DNA of 56,323 bases. It comes from Candidatus Methanoperedens nitratireducens (lineage in GTDB: Archaea > Halobacteriota > Methanosarcinia > Methanosarcinales > Methanoperedenaceae). The stretch is from assembly GCA_020724545.1 (NCBI GenBank), contig DYGR01000018.1, forward strand, positions 1-56,323, in the 5' to 3' direction. How positions within the stretch are numbered: position 1 is the first letter of the stretch; the number at the start of each line of letters is the position of its first letter. The notes beneath the pieces were generated by a model that did not search any database, was not told the origin of the DNA, and saw nothing but the letters and a program-made list of their open reading frames with translations. Of the stretch, positions 6,331 to 13,228 are shown piece after piece. A program made the position numbers and the translations under genes.

Positions 6331-6870
6331 CATAAGAATTAGCACCAGCATCAGCACCAGCATGAGCAGGTTTGAGCCTGAACGAGAGCATGAGCGTTGG
6401 AACTTTGCGATCTGGTGATCCATAAAACAATTCAGAGCGCGCCTGGTCTTTTCATCCGCGGACGGTATATTATAGTTGCCAGAAGCGAGGTAGCAAAACC
6501 CGTCTATCGAATCAGAGCATGGAACCTCGGCGACACATTTGCTGAGTAAATCTTTTTTTCTATCCACAGCATTGTTACCAGATCCGCTGCACTGCTTGTT
6601 CGCTGTTGCAGTTCTACCGCTGGTGCGAAAGACGCTGTTGACCTGACACCACGTGGTTCTCGTATCATAATCTGACCAGCAGGCTTCAGCGTGGACAACA
6701 GCACAGATCTCATCAGCACTGTAGCCGCAGAACTTCAGGAAGCCGACCAGCCACAGGCGGGAATAGTGATCAGGGTCTTCCGAATGCAGGATGTTGTAGA
6801 GTTCCTGCCGCTTCTCAAAGGATATGACCTTCGAGAGATCTGCATCAGCTTTGCACAGTGCGATATACAT
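6313..6870 (-). CDS. PriCT-like (primase C-terminal type) protein
   Basis: The 185-residue protein has an N-terminal half that resembles primase-associated PriCT helical modules: RQELYNILHSEDPDHYSRLWLV, GFLKFCGYSADEICAVVH, then WSDYDTRTTWCQVNSVFR, the W-x-DY-x(n)-T-x-QV pattern. The second half carries several cysteines and a Ser/Gly-rich region and ends in a Leu/Met run (about residues 168-185) encoded by an imperfect CAGCAT/CAGCACC repeat; that tail may be a frame artefact of the repeat. A small stand-alone primase-associated factor would fit with the primase-helicase at 16514-19378. Family assignment is tentative. Confidence 0.5.
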   Translation of the reverse strand: MYIALCKADADLSKVISFEKRQELYNILHSEDPDHYSRLWLVGFLKFCGYSADEICAVVHAEACWSDYDTRTTWCQVNSVFRTSGRTATANKQCSGSGNNAVDRKKDLLSKCVAEVPCSDSIDGFCYLASGNYNIPSADEKTRRALNCFMDHQIAKFQRSCSRSGSNLLMLVLMLVLILMFKLLL

Positions 6871-7702
6871 GGTAATTCACCCATGACAATTTTATTTAAA
6901 ATCCGCTTAAAAATTGCAAAGCACAACAGAACAGCGCCAACCCATTTCTTCACCAATAGAGACCAGGGCAGCCTATCTATGTATCCCTTACCTGCGAACT
7001 CTTCCTATAAATTAAAATAATGAAACCGAATAAAAGTGACGCACCCCACAATTATTAAACACGCTTTTAAGGCGTTCAAAACCAAAAGATTTAAAAGAAC
7101 AAGAGATTATTATTGCATACCGAAAAACGTATTCTCTGAGGGTGTGCTGGCTCTCTTGTCCCTATAAATTCCGATTAAGTTCATCCGAGTGCTTAATAAC
7201 GAGTAGGAGAGGAGGGGAACCAAATATATATTATATAACGATAGAGACGAACTCCTACTCGTCATAAGCATCATTATGCTCAGCATAATATAATATATAC
7301 TTTACTCCTTATCCTATCTTTTATACTCTTTTTACACAGTTCAGCCCCCGGAATGCGATATATGGCATGATCTCTATGCAGTCTATGGTTTGATACCTAT
7401 AGAAATTGCTGTATCAATGACCGTTACATCAATATTTTCCGGGAAATAATTGGCACGCCTGATCAACGCACGAATTGCTGTTACAGATCACGCTTTGGAA
7501 AAACGAGGCATCTCTGCGTGGGTGCATGGGGGGGTTTTATCACTCTCACCTTCAGTCACTATACCCCGTACTTGAATGGTACAGGGCTTGTTAGCGTTTT
7601 TTTTGCCCATTAAGCTTTCTTGCAGGGTGTGCAGTTCTGCGTAGAGTTCCTGGGATCAGTGCGTGAAACCGTACAGAAAGTGGCAAAAAAGAAAAAAAGT
7701 GG
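6871..7702. other. Non-coding AT-rich region with inverted repeat; possible origin
   Basis: I see no convincing gene in these 830 bases. The left part is AT-rich, and a long inverted repeat with an AT-rich spacer lies at 7199-7262, followed by TATA-rich sequence (about 7275-7325). Short G-runs occur at 7529-7536. Its position between the partition/primase-like remnants and the regulator cassette, and its base composition, make a replication origin the first thing to test. Confidence 0.4.
7199..7262. repeat. 11-bp inverted repeat enclosing AT-rich spacer
   Basis: The arms ACGAGTAGGAG (7199-7209) and CTCCTACTCGT (7252-7262) pair perfectly across 42 nt that include ATATATATTATATAACG. It could be an origin element, a regulator site or a small structured RNA. 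Confidence 0.6.
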
Positions 7703-7831
7703 TTAGCGTGGGCATTGATACGTGCGCACGCATATCTCTCTGAACTCACACTCGTCAGCAATCTCACAAAAGTCAACGGTGTCAATCGCCTGCTGAGCGA
7801 GTATGTGTTCCATCAGTTCGTCATGAGACAA
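7703..7831 (-). CDS. Small acidic cysteine-containing protein (TTG start)
   Basis: A 42-residue frame starts at TTG (7831) preceded by a strong Shine-Dalgarno (AGGAGGTG, six bases upstream) and ends at 7703. The product (LSHDELMEHILAQQAIDTVDF... after the start) is acidic and carries four cysteines near its end (C-x(6)-C-x(6)-C-x(5)-C), which could bind a metal. I do not recognise a family. The ribosome site is the main support. Confidence 0.5.
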   Translation of the reverse strand: MSHDELMEHILAQQAIDTVDFCEIADECEFREICVRTYQCPR

Positions 7832-8003
7832 GTTATACACCTCCTGGTCATTAATCCACCTGCTGAGACTTCATTTAAATCTGAACGAACAAAACAAGAA
7901 TCACTGCGTGTAACCGCCTGTGTGGTACGGCTCAGCGCTCCAAACTTTATGGACAGTGGCTTTCATGTAGCACTCACAATCAGGATGACACATACCCCAC
8001 TGA

Positions 8004-8058
8004 TCCACCGCCTTCAGGCGGCGCTTCTCTGGGGTCTGGGGTCGCAACCCCAGCGCTG
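8004..8058. repeat. Hairpin-containing direct repeat, copy A
   Basis: TCCACCGCCTTCAGGCGGCG and CTTCTCTGGGGTCTGGG end in CAGCGCTG. The unit contains a CCGCC-TTCA-GGCGG hairpin and a second stem (TGGGGTCGCAACCCCA). A near-identical copy lies at 11221-11272, so the two flank the AbrB/kinase/response-regulator cassette in the same orientation. Confidence 0.75.
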
Positions 8059-8109
8059 TATAAAATGAAGAATAAAACTCAGAGAGCCAAGCAGCGATGA
8101 AAAGATTCA

Positions 8110-8289
8110 TTATCTTTTGCTGGATGCTTCGATAAGCTCTCCTTTTCGTATACATATCCGATTGTTATCTTCAAAGAACAGAATATAGTCACCTTCTTTT
8201 ATTTTCCCTAATTTGTCTTGAACTTTCTTCGGGATTGTTATCTGACTTCTTCGTGTAACCTTGGACTGTGCGATGCGTTCCTCTTTCAT
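8110..8289 (-). CDS. AbrB-family (swapped-hairpin) transcription regulator
   Basis: This is a 59-residue protein with the canonical SpoVT-AbrB sequence (SKVTRRSQITIPKKVQDKLG, KEGDYILFFEDN, ICIRKG). These proteins dimerise through swapped hairpins and bind AT-rich operators, and archaeal members often regulate their own promoter or act as antitoxins. It is transcribed away from the histidine kinase gene, with a 177-bp divergent control region that includes a palindrome (335-355 of the 8 kb row, i.e. 8335-8355). No toxin gene is adjacent, so a stand-alone regulator is more likely. Confidence 0.85.
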   Translation of the reverse strand: MKEERIAQSKVTRRSQITIPKKVQDKLGKIKEGDYILFFEDNNRICIRKGELIEASSKR

Positions 8290-8334
8290 GGAAATATTGT
8301 TTATGTGTTATCTTAAAAACTGTATACAATGAAA

Positions 8335-8355
8335 TCCTATTTTCCTGAAATAGGA
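8335..8355. promoter_or_regulatory. Palindrome in the AbrB/kinase divergent promoter
   Basis: TCCTATTT (8335-8342) and AAATAGGA (8348-8355) are separated by 5 nt and lie between the AbrB start (8289) and an AT-rich TATA-like stretch at about 8358-8367. It is a candidate operator for the AbrB protein. Confidence 0.5.
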
Positions 8356-8443
8356 ATTTTTATATACCATGCGAAATGTATAAAAATATATTCTAGTGCT
8401 TACTAAAGCGCAGTCTGACAGCCAGTACCACAGGAGAAAAATA

Positions 8444-8470
8444 ATGTCTTACAATGGTGAACTTAAATGA
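8444..8470 (+). CDS. Eight-codon leader peptide coupled to the kinase gene
   Basis: ATG at 8444 has a good ribosome site (CAGGAGA, 8431-8437) and encodes MSYNGELK. Its TGA (8468-8470) overlaps the kinase ATG (8467-8469) as ATGA. The kinase itself lacks a close Shine-Dalgarno, so this minigene could deliver ribosomes to it or serve in attenuation. Alternatively the site is a fortuitous upstream start. Confidence 0.45.
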   Translation: MSYNGELK

Positions 8471-10737
8471 CTAAAACAGTGCCAAAGCATGGTTTGGTTT
8501 TGCTGACGATCATAGTGTCGGTTTTTCTTGCAGGGTATATCCTTGAATCATCAGTATATATTACTGGATTATTTGGAGAGTATCATAGCATCTTAACCGA
8601 GCTTATCATTGTTTTCGTGTCTTTGTCCATCTTCGGGATGACATGGTTTGCTTACAGTAAAAGCAGGAACAACCATTCTCTTTTCATGGGGGCGGCTTTT
8701 CTTGTCATCGGGCTTCTTGCCATGTTCCATACGTTCTCTTATCCTTTTATGCCGGATTTCTTCACGCCTAATTCTCATGAGAAGGCAATTATCTTCCATA
8801 TCGAGGCCTGGCTGATTTCAGCCCTGCTGCTTTTTGCAAGCGCATATGTTTATAAAGACACGCTTCCGCGGCTGATTAACAGATACGTTTTGCTCACTTG
8901 TGCGATCGTTTTGTCTTTTATCTTTCTTATTTTGACATTGTTGTACACTGACGTCATAGCGCGTTACATTACCAGTGGTTTTTTTAATGCAATACATACT
9001 GTAGCGTTTGTCCTTACGGTATATACATGCTACCTGTATTCAAGAAGAAGCTTTAAAACAAATAATGACATCCTTTTAATATACGGATTTATTATAATTG
9101 CTTCTGGCAACTTGATCTATTTATTTTATGATTTTTCAGGATATCTACTTAGAGTAGCGGGTTTCTACTACATACATCTTGCCCTTTACAGGTCGTCTGT
9201 TGAAGAACCATACGAAAAGTTAGCTCTTGCTGAGGAAAAGCTTCGCGACGCAGCAGAGGAGAGGTACAGAAATCTGGTCGATTACGCTAATGATGCTGTA
9301 ATAACAGCCGACCTTGAAGACAGGGTTGTTTCATGGAATCCGAGCGCTGAGGAGATATTCGGCTGGACCGAGCAGGAAATAATGGGAAAGAAACTCTCGC
9401 AATTGCTTGTTCCGCCCGGCTTGCTTGCTGAAAGAGAACGAATCGTAAAAGATACCTTAACAGGCAGAGCGATCAGCGGCATTGAAACAGTGCGTCTGCG
9501 CAAGGACGGCACTGAGATAAACGTGAGTATGACGATCTCCCCGTTACGGGATGCGGACAAAAATATATCTGGATACTCCGGGATAATCAGGGATATAACC
9601 GAGCACAAAAAAGCAGAAGAACAGATCAAACAGCAGACGGAATTCCTGAACAGCGTATTTGAATCGATCCCGCATCCCTTCTATGTTATAAATGCCAGCG
9701 ACTACTCCCTAATAATGGCGAATCCGGCTGCTCAGCCGGGTCAGCTTACCGCAGGTTCAAAGTGCTACGCGCTTACTCATGGGCGTGACATACCATGTTC
9801 AGGCGAACAGGGTATCTGTCCGCTTGAGGAAGTAAAGAAGACAAGAAAATCTGCAATCGTAGAGCATATTCACTATGATAAAGACGGCAGTGCCTGGCAT
9901 GCTGAAGTTCACGGTTATCCAATTTTTGATAGAGAAGGTAACGTCATCCAGATGATAGTATATTGTCTTGACATCACAGAGCGCAAACGTGCAGAAGAAA
10001 TACGCCTTGAAAATGAGCGCCTTGTGAACGCCAACAGAGCAAAATCAGAGTTCTTGGCTAATATGAGCCATGAACTTAGAACTCCACTGAATGCGATAAT
10101 CGGCTTCTCAGAACTTCTGAAGCTTAAGAGAGCTGGAGATCTGAATGAAAAACAGGGGCATTATGCGGATAATATTCTTACAGGTGGAAAACATCTGCTC
10201 AACCTTATCAACGATATTCTCGATCTCAGCAAGATAGAGGCAGGGAAAATAGAACTTGAGACTGAAAATATCTCTGTGCCTGAAACAATAGATGAAACGA
10301 TCACTCTTATAAAACAAAAAGCATTAAAACATAATGTAATAATTAAAAAAGAGATTGAACTTGCTAATATAGAGGCTGATAAGCTGAGACTAAAGCAGAT
10401 ATTATTTAACCTGCTAGATAATGCGGTTAAATTCAGCAAGAAAGAGGGAGGAACTGTAACAGTATCAGCTAAAAGAGATGGCGATATGGCACAGTTCTCA
10501 GTCTCTGATACAGGCATCGGGATCAAGAGAGAAGATATGAATAAACTATTCAAAGAATTCGAGCAGCTCAGTTCAGGAGTCTCAAGAAAATATGGCGGCA
10601 CCGGGCTTGGGCTTGCTATCACAAAGAAGCTTGTGGAGCTGCACGGCGGCAAAATCAACACAGAAAGCAAGTACGGCGAAGGGAGTACTTTTACGTTCTT
10701 ACTGCCGCTTGAAGCGAAAAAACAGGAGGAAAAATAA
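8467..10737 (+). CDS. Membrane histidine kinase, MASE3-PAS-PAS-HisKA-HATPase
   Basis: The 756-residue sensor kinase has an N-terminal MASE3 membrane sensor with several helices (about residues 10-235), two PAS domains (about 265-385 and 390-515), HisKA with the phospho-accepting His in NMSHELRTPLNAIIGF (about residue 536), and a GHKL ATPase (N box LLDNAVKF, G1 VSDTGIGI, G2 GGTGLGLAI). The second PAS carries a Cys-rich motif (KCYALTHGRDIPC then ICPLEE) seen in anaerobe sensor kinases and again in the kinase at 53374-54534. The stop codon overlaps the start of the response regulator (TAATG), so signal output is probably phosphotransfer to it. The signal is unknown. Confidence 0.92.
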   Translation: MTKTVPKHGLVLLTIIVSVFLAGYILESSVYITGLFGEYHSILTELIIVFVSLSIFGMTWFAYSKSRNNHSLFMGAAFLVIGLLAMFHTFSYPFMPDFFTPNSHEKAIIFHIEAWLISALLLFASAYVYKDTLPRLINRYVLLTCAIVLSFIFLILTLLYTDVIARYITSGFFNAIHTVAFVLTVYTCYLYSRRSFKTNNDILLIYGFIIIASGNLIYLFYDFSGYLLRVAGFYYIHLALYRSSVEEPYEKLALAEEKLRDAAEERYRNLVDYANDAVITADLEDRVVSWNPSAEEIFGWTEQEIMGKKLSQLLVPPGLLAERERIVKDTLTGRAISGIETVRLRKDGTEINVSMTISPLRDADKNISGYSGIIRDITEHKKAEEQIKQQTEFLNSVFESIPHPFYVINASDYSLIMANPAAQPGQLTAGSKCYALTHGRDIPCSGEQGICPLEEVKKTRKSAIVEHIHYDKDGSAWHAEVHGYPIFDREGNVIQMIVYCLDITERKRAEEIRLENERLVNANRAKSEFLANMSHELRTPLNAIIGFSELLKLKRAGDLNEKQGHYADNILTGGKHLLNLINDILDLSKIEAGKIELETENISVPETIDETITLIKQKALKHNVIIKKEIELANIEADKLRLKQILFNLLDNAVKFSKKEGGTVTVSAKRDGDMAQFSVSDTGIGIKREDMNKLFKEFEQLSSGVSRKYGGTGLGLAITKKLVELHGGKINTESKYGEGSTFTFLLPLEAKKQEEK

Positions 10738-11096
10738 TGAAAGTACTTGTGGTAGAGGACAACCGTTTCAACATGGAACTGGTTGCTGAGATACTCAAAG
10801 CACAGGGTTTTAGTGTGGATGAAGCGTTCGATGGAGCAGAGGCAATCAAGAAAACTGAAAAAGATATCTATGATTTAATAATCATGGATCTAGGGCTGCC
10901 TGACATGAATGGGTTTGAAATTACAAGGATAATTAAAAGCAAGCCTCAGTATGAAGACGTACCAGTGATAGCTTTTACTGCATATGCTATGGAAGGGGAT
11001 AGACAAAGGTTTCTCGAAGCAGGATTTAATGACTACATGCCAAAACCAATACACATGGCTGATTTTGTGAAGAAGCTGGAGAAATATAAAGTATAA
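10737..11096 (+). CDS. Single-domain response regulator (CheY-like receiver)
   Basis: The 119-residue receiver domain has no output domain: acidic pair VVEDN near the N terminus, phospho-accepting Asp in IIMDLGLPDMNG (about residue 50), switch Thr/Ala in AFTAYAM, and the conserved Lys in YMPKPI. It overlaps the upstream kinase stop by one base and is surely its partner. Output must go through another protein, possibly by protein-protein contact. The downstream T-rich stretch is weak. Confidence 0.93.
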   Translation: MKVLVVEDNRFNMELVAEILKAQGFSVDEAFDGAEAIKKTEKDIYDLIIMDLGLPDMNGFEITRIIKSKPQYEDVPVIAFTAYAMEGDRQRFLEAGFNDYMPKPIHMADFVKKLEKYKV

Positions 11097-11220
11097 GAAT
11101 ATAAATAGGTGTTGTTTCAGTAAAAAAGAAAGGTAAAAACTCATACGTCTTTGAGAGAGCAGTCCGCGCACCTGCTGCTTGATGTGTGCTTGCGTTGTAC
11201 AGGATTGGTGAACACGCTTT

Positions 11221-11272
11221 TCCACCGCCTTCAGGCGGCGCTTCCCTGGGGTCTGGGCTTTGCCCAGCGCTG
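11221..11272. repeat. Hairpin-containing direct repeat, copy B
   Basis: It shares TCCACCGCCTTCAGGCGGCG, CTTCCCTGGGGTCTGGG and CAGCGCTG with 8004-8058; the internal second stem is shortened (GGGCTTTGCCC). It lies 125 bp after the response-regulator stop. Confidence 0.75.
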
Positions 11273-11370
11273 GAAGATAAAAAAAAAAGGAGTATGTTTT
11301 TCTTGTTATACTCAATGAATTCCTCGCCTGGAGAACGTTTCTTAAACCAGGCTCGACCAGGCAATCCTGC

Positions 11371-12039
11371 TTATTTTGAGTTATCCTCTTCTTCATCATC
11401 TTCCCAGAGCAGTCTGAGATAGCCTATGTCCACTTTCTGTTCCTGCTCGGTTATTATCCAGAGGTCTTTCAGAATCTGCCTTGCCAGCTTCGAATCCGCT
11501 GCTATATCAGGTGAGTGCGGGTATCTTGCCTCTATCCAGGTTTCTGTGCCTGTCCTTGGATTTATAATAAGCTGTTTGCCCTTCAGGTCTTTTTCGATCC
11601 TGTCGCGCATGAGCATGAACTGCGTAACTTTATGTAACACAGCTTCCTTGAGCAGTTCTACAATAAGAGTGTTCTCCGGGTCAACTTTTGGATGCGCCAG
11701 CAGTTGGTTCAGGATGTCGTCGTATGCCTGCTTAAGATCAGGGTGCCTCGCAGCAAGGGCTTCTACAGGATAGTCGGCGAAATGTGCGATGCCGTGCTTG
11801 GAGGGGTTCGCCGAATTAACGGCTCTGATGTACTCAGCAGTCTTTTTCACACCAAGGTGACTTGCGCGCATGTCTATGGCATCCGTTGTTCTGTCTGGAA
11901 ATAGTTTTTGAAGTTCGCTGGAAGAAAGATGGGGATATACCCTTGCGAGTAAATCGTCCTCCTCGTCTGCCCAAATACGACAAACTCTTTTCTTCTTCGA
12001 GCCTTTATTCTTGCGGGTGCTGGTTGACATGGATATCAT
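11371..12039 (-). CDS. Myb/SANT-like DNA-binding protein of the integrated element
   Basis: The 222-residue protein has a Lys-rich start followed by a Myb/SANT-type helical domain at about residues 20-66 (IWADEEDDLLARVYP, ELQKLFPDRTTDAIDMRASHLGVKK). The remainder is alpha-helical and ends in an acidic tail (LLWEDDEEEDNSK). The C-terminal part (IEARYPHSPDIAADSKLARQILKDL) vaguely recalls small terminase subunits, but this is not strong. The gene is separated from the rest of the minus-strand replication genes by the IS element at 12097-13139. I regard it as an element protein with probable DNA binding. Confidence 0.65.
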   Translation of the reverse strand: MISMSTSTRKNKGSKKKRVCRIWADEEDDLLARVYPHLSSSELQKLFPDRTTDAIDMRASHLGVKKTAEYIRAVNSANPSKHGIAHFADYPVEALAARHPDLKQAYDDILNQLLAHPKVDPENTLIVELLKEAVLHKVTQFMLMRDRIEKDLKGKQLIINPRTGTETWIEARYPHSPDIAADSKLARQILKDLWIITEQEQKVDIGYLRLLWEDDEEEDNSK

Positions 12040-12096
12040 CCTGGTTCTTTTAGGGTTCTGCTGCTGCTTATGACATATGTTTTATTTCGTTTTAAG

Positions 12097-13139
12097 TATA
12101 GAGAATTTTGAAAAACCCTGTGACAAAGTATTTAATACATAACAACTATATTTAGTACATTATGTCATTTATAGCTTTTGCATTTTGCATTTAGAGAAGA
12201 GTATGAGAAGGTAAAGCTTTTGGGAGACAAATTAAACGAGATTGATTCATTGATCAACTGGGAATCATTTAGACCGATAGTGAAAGATATGTTTGACAAC
12301 AAAAGTGAAAAGGGTGGACGTCCTAATATCGATGAAGTTGTAATGATCAAGACTCTGATTTTACAGGAGTGGCATGGTCTTTCTGATCCAGAACTTGAAC
12401 GACAAATCACCGACAGGATATCCTTCCGCAAGTTTTTAGGTTTTCCTGAAAACATACCTGATTTCACAACAGTCTGGACTTTTCGAGAGCGGTTAAGCAA
12501 AAAAGGTAAGGACAAAGAAATCTGGAAAGAATTACAGCGACAGCTTGATTCAAAGGGATTGAAGGTAAAAAAGGGGGTTATACAGGATGCAACATTTATA
12601 ACATCTGATCCAGGACATGCAAAAGCAGATAAACCAAGAGGTGATGAGGCAAAAACACGAAGAAGTAAAGATGGTACCTGGGTAAAAAAGAACAGTAAGT
12701 CATACTTCGGGTATAAGTTTCACTCAAAGGAAGATGTTGATTACGGTCTTATAAGGAAGATCGAGACTACAACGGCATCAGTACACGATAGTCAGATTGA
12801 TCTCTCTGAATAACAAACGAATTAGCAAGAAAAGAGCACCTGGAGAAAGACCCTATGCAGTGATTAAAAATGTATTCAAATCAGGGCATATTATGGTTAC
12901 AACCGTTGCCAGGGCAGCAGTCAAAATGGTATTTACAGCATTTGGATTCAATCTATATCAACTCTTAACTTTGAAGAAACAAAGAATTGTATAGCGGTAG
13001 CTATCGAAGAAGGATCAAAAATTTACAAAAAAGTGGTTGAAAAGGAATGAGTAACAATACAATATATCCAAATGTCAGAAAAAATGCCATCATTGCATTT
13101 ATCTGGGTGAGAAAACAAGGTTAATCAAAATCCTCTATA
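12097..13139 (+). mobile_element. Decayed IS5-family insertion sequence
   Basis: The terminal inverted repeats are TATAGAGAATTTTGAAAAAC plus CCTGT at the left (12097-12121) and its imperfect complement at 13115-13139: 25 bp with four mismatches. The 1,043-bp element encloses one disrupted transposase. The flanking target sequence is AT-rich (TATA), so the exact duplicated target bases cannot be fixed. It separates the Myb-like gene from the topoisomerase gene. Confidence 0.8.
12162..12994 (+). pseudogene. IS5-family transposase, frameshifted and internally deleted
   Basis: The coding sequence is broken twice. First, the apparent original start (ATG 12162, reading MSFIAFAF) is put out of frame by a tandem 7-base duplication (TTTTGCA, about 12176-12189). 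The main frame therefore now opens at a TTG (12178). Second, after SVHDSQIDLSE it stops at 12811-12813, and the family C-terminal end (NNKRISKKRAPGERPYAVIKN to LLTLKK) resumes in another frame. The stretch normally containing the second catalytic Asp (YRDRGY region) and roughly 50-60 residues is missing. The N-terminal DDE domain (GVIQDATFITSD) is still readable. It cannot make active transposase. Confidence 0.85.
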
Positions 13140-13228
13140 TATGTTTTAATGTCCTTTTTTAAGCAATCGGGATGAAAACTCCAAAAAATACGATTTTCTA
13201 AAAAACTAGAAAATTGAGTTAGCAAAGC

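Noticed and set aside
7715..8068. 117-codon plus-strand frame from a TTG
   Set aside because: It crosses the hairpin repeat and lies antisense to the coupled-looking 42-codon minus gene; no family is recognised.
8004..11272. The two hairpin repeats as ordinary intrinsic terminators
   Set aside because: A T-run does not follow either hairpin in the direction of the adjacent genes; one copy is followed by A-rich DNA on the plus strand instead.
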